64,000 nucleotides of DNA from Halobaculum rubrum (GTDB lineage: Archaea > Halobacteriota > Halobacteria > Halobacteriales > Haloferacaceae). The notes under the pieces were generated by a model, which saw only the letters and a program-made list of their open reading frames with translations, was not told where the DNA came from and made no database searches. Where the stretch lies: assembly GCF_019880225.1 (NCBI RefSeq), contig NZ_CP082284.1:1984001-2048000 (forward strand), written 5' to 3'. The position numbers were made by a program, and so were the translations under genes. This document shows positions 9,760 to 18,906 of this stretch, one piece after another (position 1 is the first letter of the stretch; the number at the start of each line of letters is the position of its first letter).

Positions 9760-10868
9760 GCGTCGCCGCCGCCGTCGACAGGCTCGGGACCCGTGCACGG
9801 ATCGCGGCGGCGACCGTGGTCGTCGGGGTGCTCGCGGCCGTCGGACTCGCGCTCGCCGGCCACGCCGACGTGTTGCTCGCCGTCCTCGGACTGCTGTTCC
9901 AGAAGTCGACGCTCGCGGCCGCCCTGCGGCTGTCGGTGCCCATCGCCTTCGCGGCGCTGGGGGGTATCTTCGCCGAGAAGTCCGGCGTCATCAACATCGG
10001 ACTGGAGGGGCTGCTCATCGTCTCGGCGTTCGGCGGGGTGTACGTCACCTCGACCACCGGCTCGGTGTGGCTCGGCCTCCTCGGGGGCGTGCTCGCCTCG
10101 TCGCTGTTGGCGCTGCTGTTCGCGATCGTCTGTATCGAGTTCCGCGCCGACCAGATCATCGCGGGACTGGCGATCTGGCTCATCGCGCTGGGGATCGCCC
10201 CGTTCGCCTCCACGGTCGTGTTCGGGTCGACGAACGCGAGCGCGGGCGCGACGTTCCCCGGGATCGATCAACTCCTCGCGAACAGCGGGATCCCGGTCGT
10301 CTCGACGACGGTCGTCGCGGGGCTGGAGGCGCTCGCGGGGATCCCCGTCGTCGGCGCGCTGTTCGAGGCGTCGCCGATGGTGTATCTGATGTTCCTCGCC
10401 GTCGGCGCGTCGTGGTGGACCCTCAACCGCACTTCCTTCGGGCGCTGGGTTCGCGCCTCCGGCGAGAACCCGCGGGCGCTCGACACGGCCGGCGTCGATG
10501 TGTCCCGGGTGCGCTACGCGGCGGTGATCCTCTCGGGCGTGCTCGCGGGCGTCGGCGGCGCGGCGCTGTCGCTGTCGCTCGGGCAGTTCGTCGGCAACGG
10601 CCCGACGATGGTCAACGGGAAGGGGTTCATCGCCATCGTGACGTACCTGCTGGGCAACTACAACCCGATCGGCGCGATGCTGTCGACGCTGCTGTTCGCG
10701 GGACTCGACGCGCTCCAGCTGTCACTGCAGGGACAGAACGTGCTCGCGATCCCGCGGCCGCTCGTGCGGACCATCCCGTACGTGTCGGTCATCGTCGTGC
10801 TCGCGCTGTTCGGCCGGACGCGGCTGCCGGAGGCGGCCGGGGAGCACTACGAGTCCGGCGAGGAGTAG
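9756..10868 (+). CDS. nucleoside ABC transporter permease (YufQ type)
   Basis: The 370-residue second permease starts at GTG 9756 inside the preceding stop (GTGA). It is hydrophobic throughout, with the family motif GVINIGLEGLLIVSAF near residue 75 and the ASGENPRALDTAGVDV loop (a variant of the GEN..AA...G permease loop). With the other permease it forms the membrane channel. It is the last gene of the importer operon; a stem-loop and a 77-bp repeat array follow. Confidence 0.9.
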   Translation: MSVAAAVDRLGTRARIAAATVVVGVLAAVGLALAGHADVLLAVLGLLFQKSTLAAALRLSVPIAFAALGGIFAEKSGVINIGLEGLLIVSAFGGVYVTSTTGSVWLGLLGGVLASSLLALLFAIVCIEFRADQIIAGLAIWLIALGIAPFASTVVFGSTNASAGATFPGIDQLLANSGIPVVSTTVVAGLEALAGIPVVGALFEASPMVYLMFLAVGASWWTLNRTSFGRWVRASGENPRALDTAGVDVSRVRYAAVILSGVLAGVGGAALSLSLGQFVGNGPTMVNGKGFIAIVTYLLGNYNPIGAMLSTLLFAGLDALQLSLQGQNVLAIPRPLVRTIPYVSVIVVLALFGRTRLPEAAGEHYESGEE

Positions 10869-10869
10869 C

Positions 10870-10919
10870 GTCGTCGGAGCGAGGCCGCGAACGAAGCAAG
10901 CGGCCGAGCGAGACGACGG
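10870..10919. terminator. long stem-loop after permease operon
   Basis: CGTCGTC (10870-10876) pairs with GACGACG (10913-10919) and GGCCGC (10884-10889) pairs with GCGGCC (10901-10906), leaving a small internal loop and an 11-nt apical loop. It starts one base after the permease stop codon, a position suited to mRNA 3' end formation or protection. Confidence 0.45.
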
Positions 10920-11014
10920 CCACCGGCGGCGAGGTCCGTGGGCCGAGCCGCACAGAACAGTAGCGAGCGAACGAGGTCTCGCGGGTCGTTCCTCCCCGCT
11001 CGCATCGAGGCCTC

Positions 11015-11510
11015 ACTCCTCACGGCTCGCTTCGCTCGCCGTTCACCGTCGCGGTCTCACGTTCGTTCGACCGCGCACCGTTCGGCCTCGCACTCCTCAC
11101 GGCTCGCTCCGCTCGCCGTTCACCGTCGCGGTCTCACGTTCGTTCGACCGCGCACCGCTCGGCCTCGCACTCCTCACGGCTCGCTCCGCTCGCCGTTCAC
11201 CGTCGCGGTCTCACGTTCGTTCGACCGCGCACCGCTCGGCCTCGCACTCCTCACGGCTCGCTCCGCTCGCCGTTCACCGTCGCGGTCTCACGTTCGTTCG
11301 ACCGCGCACCGCTCGGCCTCGCACTCCTCACGGCTCGCTCCGCTCGCCGTTCACCGTCGCGGTCTCACGTTCGTTCGACCGCGCACCGCTCGGCCTCGCA
11401 CTCCTCACGGCTCGCTCCGCTCGCCGTTCACCGTCGCGGTCTCACGTTCGTTCGACCGCGCACCGTTCGGCCTCGCACTCCTCACGGCTCGCTCCGCTCG
11501 CCGTTCGCTC
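11015..11510. repeat. 77-bp tandem repeat, six units plus a partial seventh
   Basis: Units start at 11015, 11092, 11169, 11246, 11323 and 11400, with a partial copy from 11477, exactly 77 bp apart. They are near identical; only a few positions vary, such as TCGCTTCGCTC for TCGCTCCGCTC in unit one and a T for C in the first and last unit. Each unit holds two stem-loops: ACGGC/GCCGT around the core TCGCTCCGCTC, and CGCGGTC/GACCGCG around a 12-nt loop. 77 is not a multiple of 3, and the open frame through the array has no coding character. It fills most of the 720-bp gap between the importer operon and the geranylgeranyl reductase gene. Confidence 0.95.
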
Positions 11511-11590
11511 CGGGACGCTCGGTCGCGTTGCTCCCTCCCGTCCCGCACGGACCGATCGGCTTTTTCACGGCCCGCCCGTGACTCCGTGTA

Positions 11591-12961
11591 ATGACCACCC
11601 ACGAGCCCGACATCGTCGTGGTCGGCGCGGGGACGGCGGGCTGTTACGCCGCCGCCACGGCCGCCGATGCGGGCCTCGACGTCGTCATCGTCGAGCGAAA
11701 AGACGAGGAGGAGGCGGGCCACATCGCCTGCGGCGACGCGCTCAAGGGCGCCGACGAGTTCCCCGAGTCCATCCCGAAGTCCGAGCTCGACTCGGCGTTC
11801 ACCAACACCGGCGTGGACCACGGGCGCTTCGAGATCCCGAGTCACGACACGGTGTTGGAGATCCCGATCCCCGGCGAACTCGCGGTCATCGACCGCTGGG
11901 AGTACGGCCGGAACGTCATCGCGGGCGCCGAGCGGCGCGGGGTCGAGTTCCACTACGACACCGTCGTTCAGGACGTAACCCAGACGGACGACGGCCGGGT
12001 GACGGGCGTCCGTGCGAAACGGAAGGGCGACGTCGTCGAGTACGACGCCGAGGTGACCATCGACGCCGCGGGCGCGCTGTCGATCCTCCAGGACAAGGCC
12101 GACCTCGCGGACGCGACGTTCGACACGAACGTCTCGTTCTCGCAGTTCTGCTCGGCGTACCGCGAGGTCGTCGAGGTGCCCGAGCCGGTCGACTACGACG
12201 ACGCGCTCGTGTTCAAGCCGACGAAGCGCGCGGCGGGGTACCTCTGGTACTTCCCGCGGACGGACACCGAGATCAACGCCGGCCTCGGCTTCCAGATGAA
12301 CGAGGAGCCGATGAAGCTCGTCGACGACCTGAAGCAGGACCTCCGGAACCGTCCGGAGTTCGAGGGCGCGGAGGTAACCGACAAACTCGGCGCGGCCCTG
12401 CCCACCCGCCGGCCGTACGACTCGGCGGTCGCGCCGGGCTTCATCGCCGCCGGCGACGCCGCGGGCCACGTCAACCCCACCACCGGCGGCGGCATCGCCG
12501 GCGCCGCGTACGCCGGGAAGTACGCCGCCGAGCAGGCGGTCGAGGCCATCGACGCCGGCGACGTGAGCGAGGAGGCGCTGTGGCACTACAACGAGCGCGT
12601 GATGGGCCACTTCGGCTCCCGCTACGCCGCCCTCGACGTGTACAACATCCTCTCGACGGCCGTCGACGTGGACGAGCTGATGGGCCTGCTCGCGTCGCTG
12701 CCGGGCGAGAGCCTCGCGGAGGCGCTGTACTCCGGCAGCGCGTCGGTGAAGCCGCGGCTCGTCGCCGAGGTGATCAAGGACAGCTACGGCCACTGGGGCC
12801 AGATCTGGGAGTTCTACAAGACGAAGCGCGTCGCCGACGACCTGATGGACCACTACGGCCGCTACCCGACGCGACCCTCGGCGTTCGAGCCGTGGCGCGA
12901 CGAGCGCGACCGGCTGATGGAGCAGGTGTACGACGTGACCGGCGCGGACCCGAAGTACTAA
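11591..12961 (+). CDS. geranylgeranyl reductase family flavoprotein
   Basis: The 456-residue FAD protein should reduce the isoprenoid chains of archaeal membrane lipids (digeranylgeranylglycerophospholipid reductase role). The dinucleotide-binding motif VVGAGTAGCYAA is at residues 10-21, and the ERKDEEEAGHIACGDALKG region matches the family Cys-containing loop. A second flavin motif, GFIAAGDAAGHVNPTTGGGI, lies near residue 285 and contacts FAD. Length fits the family. Other geranylgeranyl reductase paralogues act on quinones or chlorophyll precursors, so the lipid role is the most likely but not proven. ATG 11591 follows a T-rich tract. Confidence 0.88.
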   Translation: MTTHEPDIVVVGAGTAGCYAAATAADAGLDVVIVERKDEEEAGHIACGDALKGADEFPESIPKSELDSAFTNTGVDHGRFEIPSHDTVLEIPIPGELAVIDRWEYGRNVIAGAERRGVEFHYDTVVQDVTQTDDGRVTGVRAKRKGDVVEYDAEVTIDAAGALSILQDKADLADATFDTNVSFSQFCSAYREVVEVPEPVDYDDALVFKPTKRAAGYLWYFPRTDTEINAGLGFQMNEEPMKLVDDLKQDLRNRPEFEGAEVTDKLGAALPTRRPYDSAVAPGFIAAGDAAGHVNPTTGGGIAGAAYAGKYAAEQAVEAIDAGDVSEEALWHYNERVMGHFGSRYAALDVYNILSTAVDVDELMGLLASLPGESLAEALYSGSASVKPRLVAEVIKDSYGHWGQIWEFYKTKRVADDLMDHYGRYPTRPSAFEPWRDERDRLMEQVYDVTGADPKY

Positions 12962-13030
12962 CCGACCACTTTTCGCGGGGGCCTCGCGCGCCTTCGACGC
13001 GCTCGATCCCCGCCAAACCCCGTCGATGCT

Positions 13031-13180
13031 GCAGGAACGCGAAGCGTTCCTGCTGCTAACCAGACGCCTGCGGCGTCTGGTGATGCGGTCGGATTCAAAG
13101 AATCCGACTGCTAATCAGAATCGCAAAGCGATTCTGATGATGATCAAAAGGCCGCTCGCTCGGGTCGCCGAAGGCGACCC
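13031..13180 (+). repeat. hairpin array 1: five short perfect hairpins, four at 28-bp spacing
   Basis: Hairpins are at 13031-13053 (arms GCAGGAACGC, loop GAA), 13059-13081 (ACCAGACGCC, loop TGC), 13087-13109 (GGTCGGATTC, loop AAA, one G-T pair), 13114-13138 (ATCAGAATCGC, loop AAA) and 13162-13180 (GGGTCGCC, loop GAA). The first four loop centres (13042, 13070, 13098, 13126) are exactly 28 bp apart. Linkers alternate between a CTGCTAA type and a TGATG type. The array fills most of the 343-bp gap between the convergent reductase and amidohydrolase genes. Its linker orientation is that of the reductase transcript. Confidence 0.9.
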
Positions 13181-13304
13181 TCGCTCGCGGTGGACCGCGT
13201 AGTGACGACCGCCCGAACCGCGACTGGAGGCCGTTACTCGCTCAGGACGAACGTCGGGACCGCGACGGAATCCGTATCCGAGATCCCCGGCGTGAGGGAC
13301 CGCC

Positions 13305-14585
13305 TCAGGGCCGTCTATCGGCGATCTCCAATACCGCGGCCGTGAGGAAGTCGACGCCGATGTCGAGCGACTCTTCCTCCACGTCGAACGTGCTCGTGTG
13401 GTGACCGCCGGGGTGACTGGTGCCGATCCCGACGTACGTCGCGTAGCCGCCGTTGTCCTGTACGGTCTGCATCATGTACGTCGCGTCCTCGCTGCCCCCC
13501 AGTTCGTCGCGCTCGATCACGTTCGTCACGCCGTCGATATCGCCGGCGATCTCGGCGATCGGCGCCGCCAACTCCTCGTCGCTGGTCGCGGAGGGAGCGC
13601 GTCCGAGCGTCTCGACGTCCACGTCGACCTCGTGCATGTCGGCGGCCGACTCGATGACGCGGTGGGCCTTCCCGTCCATGTACTCCATCAGCTCGGTCGT
13701 GCCGCCGCGCACTTCGCCCTCGACGAAGCACTCCTCGGGGATGATGTTCGTCGCGGTGCCGCCGCCGACGATGCCGGCGTTCACCCGGGTCGGGCCGTCG
13801 GCGTGGCGGGGGATCCCGTAGAGGTTCTGGATGGCCGCGGCCGCGGCCTGCACCGTGTTTCGCCCCTGTTCGGGGTGGCCGCCGGCGTGGGACGGTTCGC
13901 CCTCGAACTCCGCGAGGAAGTGCGAGACGGCGAGGAAGCCGTCGATGCCGCAGATCACCTCGCCGGTCGGGTGGTCGAGGCCCACGTGGGCCGCCAGGAA
14001 GTACTCCACGTCGTCGATCAGATCGGACTCGGCCATCGGCTGTCCCCCGACGATCTGCTCTTCGCCGGGCTGGAAGAACACCTTCAGCGTGCCCGCGAAG
14101 TCCGAGGCGAGGATCTCGTCGATCAGCCCGAGCCCGAAGGTCGCGTGGGCGTCGTGGCCGCACGCGTGCATGTGCCCCTCGTTCTCCGAGCGGAATCCCT
14201 CCTCGGCGGGCACGTGACCGCCGTCCTCGGACTCGAGGATCGGGAGCGCGTCGATGTCGACGCGGACGCCGACGACCGGTCCCTCACCGCGTTCGAGCAC
14301 GGCGACGGCGCCGGTGTAGCCCCCCTCGATCTCGGCGAGCACGTCCTCGCGCGCGCCGGCCTCGCGAGCGCGCTCGAACCACTCGGCGAGCTCGTCGTCG
14401 TCGGGGACGTTCATCCGCTCGCCCCCGAGGATCTCGGGTCCGTAGTGGACCGCGGTGAGATCCCGGGACTCGAGTTCGTCGACGATCCGAGCGGTGGTGT
14501 AGAACTCGCACCACGCCGGCTCCGGGTGACGGTGGAGGTCGCGGCGGAACGCCGACAGGTCGTCGTGAGCGACTGTCTGGCTCAT
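13305..14585 (-). CDS. M20 family amidohydrolase, AbgA-like
   Basis: The 426-residue metallopeptidase-type amidohydrolase probably cleaves an N-acyl amino acid. The N-terminal RRDLHRHPEPAWCEFYT and the DVLAEIEGGYTGAVAVLERG stretch resemble subunit A of p-aminobenzoyl-glutamate hydrolase. Metal-site motifs are ACGHDAHATFG and FQPGEEQ; a dimerisation domain lies in the middle, and the C-terminal GIGTSHPGGHHTSTFDVEE holds the last metal His. It is predicted cytosolic. ATG 14585 gives the expected length. The physiological substrate is unknown. Confidence 0.88.
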   Translation of the reverse strand: MSQTVAHDDLSAFRRDLHRHPEPAWCEFYTTARIVDELESRDLTAVHYGPEILGGERMNVPDDDELAEWFERAREAGAREDVLAEIEGGYTGAVAVLERGEGPVVGVRVDIDALPILESEDGGHVPAEEGFRSENEGHMHACGHDAHATFGLGLIDEILASDFAGTLKVFFQPGEEQIVGGQPMAESDLIDDVEYFLAAHVGLDHPTGEVICGIDGFLAVSHFLAEFEGEPSHAGGHPEQGRNTVQAAAAAIQNLYGIPRHADGPTRVNAGIVGGGTATNIIPEECFVEGEVRGGTTELMEYMDGKAHRVIESAADMHEVDVDVETLGRAPSATSDEELAAPIAEIAGDIDGVTNVIERDELGGSEDATYMMQTVQDNGGYATYVGIGTSHPGGHHTSTFDVEEESLDIGVDFLTAAVLEIADRRP

Positions 14586-14694
14586 ACCCGGGTGTCTGGG
14601 GCGTTCGGCTTAAACCCGTGTCTCGCGGAACGGTCGTCCGGCTCGGCTTCCTGTCCCAGGGTCGAGGTCGACCCGTCCCGCCGTCGTCGAGCGG

Positions 14695-15141
14695 TCACTC
14701 CTCGTCGGCGTCGTCCGACTGCTGCCGGACCGTGAGTACGGGCTGGTTCGCCGAGCGAACGACGCGCTCGGTCACCGACCCGAGGAGGTAGCGGTCGAGC
14801 CCGCGGCGTCCGTGGGTACCCATCACGATCATGTCGATGTCGTTGTCGTCGGCGTACTCGAGGATCGAGCGGTAGGCCGTCCCCGAGGTCACCGACTCGA
14901 TCACGGGGAGCTCGGCGTCGTCGGCCGCCTCCGAGATCCGGGAGACCGCGTCCTCGCCCTCGGTTTCGAGCGCCTCGGCGACGATGTCGGTCCCGGCCTC
15001 GATTGCCGAGTACGCGGTCGCGTCGACGACGTACAGCGCGTGCAGCGTCGCGTCGAAGCGGTCGGCGAGCGTCACCGCGTGCTCGACGGCCGCGTCGGCC
15101 GCCGGGCTCCCGTCGGTCGGAACTAGGATGTCGTCGTACAT
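14695..15141 (-). CDS. universal stress protein UspA family, ATP-binding type
   Basis: The 148-residue single-domain Usp starts MYDDILVPTDGS and ends with GTHGRRGLDRYLLGSVTERV, the complete G-2x-G-9x-G-S motif of ATP-binding Usp proteins. Haloarchaea carry many paralogues used in stress response; the particular signal is unknown. It lies alone, 109 bp from the amidohydrolase start on the same strand. Confidence 0.9.
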   Translation of the reverse strand: MYDDILVPTDGSPAADAAVEHAVTLADRFDATLHALYVVDATAYSAIEAGTDIVAEALETEGEDAVSRISEAADDAELPVIESVTSGTAYRSILEYADDNDIDMIVMGTHGRRGLDRYLLGSVTERVVRSANQPVLTVRQQSDDADEE

Positions 15142-15242
15142 GCAGTCGGACCTACGGCCGCCAGTCGAAAAAGTCGGCGGCTGATTCCGGCGACTGAATC
15201 GGGCCGCCGAGGGCGCGCGGCGGCGTCACCACGGACCCACAG

Positions 15243-15569
15243 TTACTCGGTGTCGACCGATCCGTCCGAGCGGTTCGCGCGGACGGCATCCTCACACGCT
15301 CGGAGGGCGTCGTAGCGGTCCTCGTCGTCCTCGATGTCGATCGATTCGACGATCTCCCAGACGCCCTCGAGGAAGTCGATTCCCTTCACCCACGAGTCGG
15401 TCGCGACGAGCAGTCCCTCGGCGCCGGCGTCGGCCGCGTTGGCCTCGGCCGCCTCGGAGTCGGTGTCGCTCTCGACGGCGACGGCGAGTTCGATCGAGTC
15501 GGCGCGATTCAGCGAGGCGATCTCGCCGTCGGTCAGCGGGCGGCCCGGCAGGGATGCAACCAGCGACAT
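15243..15569 (-). CDS. hypothetical acidic protein
   Basis: The 108-residue protein is very acidic (pI clearly low by inspection), with a hydrophobic segment ELAVAVE and a GLLVATDSWVKGIDFLEGVWEIVESI core that looks like an alpha/beta fold. No catalytic motif is recognised. Codon usage fits the neighbours, so I take it as real. It is divergent from the Agl23-like gene with 161 bp between starts. Confidence 0.7.
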   Translation of the reverse strand: MSLVASLPGRPLTDGEIASLNRADSIELAVAVESDTDSEAAEANAADAGAEGLLVATDSWVKGIDFLEGVWEIVESIDIEDDEDRYDALRACEDAVRANRSDGSVDTE

Positions 15570-15730
15570 ACCCGTCGGTCGGCGACCGCGCGGAATGAGC
15601 GTGTCGTATCACAGTGCCGGCCGTTGCTCCCCGTCCACAGTTCGCTCGGATCCGACGCCCGCGTGTCGACTCGCGGTCTCGACCGGGAGAAACCCGAAGA
15701 CCTACTACCGCGGCGGGGGCACCGCCGGGT

Positions 15731-17392
15731 ATGTCCGACGGCGACGGCATCGACGCGACGCGGTCGAGCGGGCTCGATCGGACCGTTCTCGCGGTCGCGG
15801 CCGTCGTCGCGCTGGCGCTCGTCGCCCGCTTCGCGTTCCTCGGCGCCCGCCCGTTCCACTGGAGCGAGGGGCGCGTCGGCTACTGGACGCTCAGATACCT
15901 CGACACCGGGGTGTACTCGTACCGGCCGGCCGCCGGCGGTCCGGTCGTGTACCTCGGGACTCGCTGGGCGATCGAGCTCCTCGGCACCTCCGACGCCGCC
16001 GCTCGCTCGGCGGTCGCGCTCGTCGGAGGACTGCTTCCCGCGGCCGCGCTCCTGTTCCGTGGCTCGCTGCGGGACGACGAAACGATCGCGTTGTCGGCGC
16101 TGCTGGCCGGATCGCCGCTTTTGGTCTACTACTCGCGGTTCCTCCGCGGCGACGTGCTCGCGGCGGCGTTCGGCCTCGTCGTCGTCGGCGGGGTCGTCCG
16201 CCACCGAACGACCGGCGCTCGGTGGCCGGTTTATCTGTCCGCGGCGGCGCTCGCGCTCGCGCTCGGCTCCTCCGGGTTCGCGGCCGCGTACCTCCCGCTG
16301 TGGCTCGTCGCCGGCGCGCTCGTGCTCGACGAGGCGCGCGTCAAGGGCGTGCCGGCGGCGGCGCACGCGCGCCTCTCGGCCGGCGTCGCGTGGCTTCGTG
16401 CGGAATCGACGACGCTCGCGCGCGCGGCATTCGTGTTCTTCGGGGCCGCGCTGTTGGTGTTCGCCCCGCGCGGCGGCGCCGACCTCGGGCTTTGGAACCC
16501 CGCGACGCTACCTGCGGCGGTATCGTTCGCGTTCGTCGAGGCACCCGAACGGTTCGTCTCGCTGCGACTTACCGCGCGGCTGACGCCCCCTGCCGACGGC
16601 AACGCCTTTCTCCCGGCGGTCGTCGGCTACGCCCGGACGCTCGTCGCGACCGCGTGGCCGGCGCTGGCGTTCGGACTCGTCGGGTTCCTCCGCGACCGCT
16701 ACAGCGACGACGCGCGCGGCGTCGTCGCCTTCGGCGCGTACGCCGCCGGGTTCGGGCTGCTCGTGTTCCCGATCGCCTCGATGGGCGTGGAGCCGTGGAC
16801 GGCAGTCCACGTGGTCCCGCTGCTGGCGCTTCCCGGTGCAGTCGGCCTCGCGTGGCTCGCGCGCGTGCTCCGGTCGCGTGCCCGTGTGAGCGATCCCGCG
16901 TGGATCGTCGCAGTGCTACTCGTCGCCTCCGCGGGCTTCCTCGGCTACGGCGCGACGGCCGCGGGGGTGTACGCGACTCCCGAACCGGGCTCCGGATTCG
17001 GACAGTTCGCCCAGCCGTCCGACGACATCGAGCCGATGATCGCGGCCGCCGCCGCAGCGATCGCGGACGGCGACGGCTCGAACCGTGCGGACGTGGCGTA
17101 CGTCGGTGACCGGCTGTACACCGACAGTGAGTACGCGCTCCCCCCGGTCGACGCCGCCGACCGCGACGCGTGGGGGGCGCGGCTCCCGCTCCAGTGGTAC
17201 TTCGAGCGGATCGACGCCGAGACGACGAGCGTTCGCACGGTCGGGGAGTTCGGCGCCGACGTGCCACCCGTCGTGGTCACTACGCCCGACCGTCGCGTCA
17301 CGGTGAACGCGAACCTCGGCGACGGCTACCGGCAGTACGACGTCCGGCTGGGACTGTGGGACCGACAGATCGTCGTGTTCATCGAGGAGTGA
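15731..17392 (+). CDS. Agl23-like multi-pass membrane protein (flippase-associated family)
   Basis: The 553-residue protein has about ten to twelve hydrophobic helices and an early extracytoplasmic loop HWSEGRVGYWTLRYLDTGVYSY, the position of the acidic loop in GT-C-type glycosyltransferases and in the haloarchaeal Agl23 (TIGR03663) family linked to dolichol-oligosaccharide handling in N-glycosylation. The C-terminal 120 residues are soluble. If correct, it helps glycosylate surface proteins such as the S-layer protein encoded at 58749. ATG 15731 is chosen because the open frame upstream overlaps a divergent promoter region and lacks coding character. The exact role is inferred. Confidence 0.72.
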   Translation: MSDGDGIDATRSSGLDRTVLAVAAVVALALVARFAFLGARPFHWSEGRVGYWTLRYLDTGVYSYRPAAGGPVVYLGTRWAIELLGTSDAAARSAVALVGGLLPAAALLFRGSLRDDETIALSALLAGSPLLVYYSRFLRGDVLAAAFGLVVVGGVVRHRTTGARWPVYLSAAALALALGSSGFAAAYLPLWLVAGALVLDEARVKGVPAAAHARLSAGVAWLRAESTTLARAAFVFFGAALLVFAPRGGADLGLWNPATLPAAVSFAFVEAPERFVSLRLTARLTPPADGNAFLPAVVGYARTLVATAWPALAFGLVGFLRDRYSDDARGVVAFGAYAAGFGLLVFPIASMGVEPWTAVHVVPLLALPGAVGLAWLARVLRSRARVSDPAWIVAVLLVASAGFLGYGATAAGVYATPEPGSGFGQFAQPSDDIEPMIAAAAAAIADGDGSNRADVAYVGDRLYTDSEYALPPVDAADRDAWGARLPLQWYFERIDAETTSVRTVGEFGADVPPVVVTTPDRRVTVNANLGDGYRQYDVRLGLWDRQIVVFIEE

Positions 17393-17687
17393 GCGGCGGC
17401 TCGTCGGGGAACGAGGCGACGGAATCGACGATCCGGACGCTGGCGGCTCCGTCCGTCTCCGTGGACTACGTCTCAGGTAGTGGCTAACAGGCGGTCATGC
17501 GTCGCCGATAAGGCCGTGAATGCTGGCGCTCAACGGGGCGGCGCGCGACGGACGACCGCACACCCGCAAACCGTCGCGCGGCGATAGTCAAGTCACGGCG
17601 GAGCTGGTCCCGGTATCGTACAAGAAGGTTCGCGCTCGGCGTCGTCGGATCGATATCCGCCGCCGACGTGTCGGTTCTCGCCGTCGG

Positions 17688-18644
17688 TCAGCGGAAGCCC
17701 ATCGCTTCGATCTGTTCCTGATAGCGGTTGCGGATGGTGACCTCGGTGACCTGCGCCACGTCGGCGACTTCGCGCTGGGTCTTCTTCTCGTTACACAGCA
17801 GCGACGCGGCGTAGATCGCGGCGGCCGCGAAGCCGGTGGGCGACTTCCCCGACAACAGTCCCTGCTCGGCGGACACGTCGATGATCTCGGTCGCCTTCGC
17901 CTGCGTCTCCTCGCTGAGGCCGAGCGCGGAGGCGAAGCGCGGAACGAACTGCTTGGGGTCGACCGGCTTGAGCTCGAGGCCCAGTTCCTGGGAGATGTAA
18001 CGGTACGTCCGGCCGATCTCCTTCTGTTCCACTCGCGAAACCTCCGCGACCTCGTCGAGCGAGCGGGGGATGCCCTCCTGTCGGCAGGCGGCGTACAGGG
18101 CCGCCGTGGCGACGCCCTCGATGGAGCGGCCGCGGATGAGGTCCTCCTTGAGCGCGCGGCGGTAGATGACGGAGGCGACCTCCCGGACCGACCGGGGGAC
18201 GCCCAGCGCGGAGGCCATGCGGTCGATCTCCGAGAGCGCGAACTGGAGGTTGCGCTCGCCGGCGTCCTTGGTGCGAATGCGCTCCTGCCACTTCCGCAGC
18301 CGGTGCATCTGGGAGCGTTTTTCCGAGGAGAGGCTCCGACCGTAGGCGTCCTTGTCCTTCCAGTCGATGGTGGTCGTGAGACCCTTGTCGTGCATGGTCT
18401 CGGTCACGGGCGCGCCCACCCGCGACTTCGACTGCCGCTCGGAGTGGTTGAACGCCCGCCACTCCGGCCCCCGGTCGATCTGGCGCTCGTCCAACACCAG
18501 ACCGCAGTCGTCACAGACCAACTCCCCCTGGTCCGCGTCCATCACGACGTCGTCGCTGGAGCACTCGGGACAGGTGAGCTCCTCGTCCGACTGCGTTTCC
18601 GACTCGCCCGCCTCTCGCTGTCGCTGTCGGCTCGGACCTTCCAT
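17688..18644 (-). CDS. tfb: transcription initiation factor TFB
   Basis: TFB binds the TBP-TATA complex and recruits archaeal RNA polymerase. The 318-residue protein has an N-terminal zinc ribbon (Cys25, Cys28, Cys44, Cys47), a linker with the B-reader/B-finger sequence [11 protein letters not shown], and two cyclin-like repeats (about 120-210 and 215-310). Haloarchaea encode several TFBs; which paralogue this is cannot be told. A TATA box (TATTTAAC on the plus strand, 18669-18676) lies about 28 nt upstream of ATG 18644, so the mRNA is probably leaderless or nearly so. The 295-bp gap beyond its 3' end (17393-17687) holds nothing I recognise. Confidence 0.96.
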   Translation of the reverse strand: MEGPSRQRQREAGESETQSDEELTCPECSSDDVVMDADQGELVCDDCGLVLDERQIDRGPEWRAFNHSERQSKSRVGAPVTETMHDKGLTTTIDWKDKDAYGRSLSSEKRSQMHRLRKWQERIRTKDAGERNLQFALSEIDRMASALGVPRSVREVASVIYRRALKEDLIRGRSIEGVATAALYAACRQEGIPRSLDEVAEVSRVEQKEIGRTYRYISQELGLELKPVDPKQFVPRFASALGLSEETQAKATEIIDVSAEQGLLSGKSPTGFAAAAIYAASLLCNEKKTQREVADVAQVTEVTIRNRYQEQIEAMGFR

Positions 18645-18668
18645 TAATAAGTCTTCTGTCGCGGCTCG

Positions 18669-18676
18669 TATTTAAC
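18669..18676 (-). promoter_or_regulatory. TATA box of tfb
   Basis: On the minus strand this reads GTTAAATA, centred about 28 nt before the tfb start codon, the standard haloarchaeal distance to a transcription start at or next to the ATG. Confidence 0.6.
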
Positions 18677-18906
18677 TCTTTTGACGATATCGATCGGCTG
18701 ATTCCTCCCGAAGAAGTACCGTATACGGGTGTATTGGCGGTTTCAGCGGTGTATGACGAATCGATAGGTATGTGACCCCCGGATCGGCGACAGTGGCTGT
18801 CGGGTCCATCGAACGTCGCGTCGTCGGCAAACCGTCCCGTCCGTGCCCGGAAAATAACCATTGAGCATTTACAAACGCTTTTGTATTACCGGACGTAGGT
18901 GAGTGT

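Noticed and set aside
11015-11510. CRISPR array
   Set aside because: Units are contiguous and identical over 77 bp with no unique spacers, and no cas genes are in the window.
10938-11591. Long plus-strand open frame across the 77-bp repeats
   Set aside because: The frame is a by-product of GC-rich repeats whose 77-bp period shifts frame every unit; no start signal or protein-like composition.
13031-13138. CRISPR-like array because of regular 28-bp spacing
   Set aside because: Regularity comes from hairpins with different arms; there is no constant repeat with variable non-palindromic spacers.
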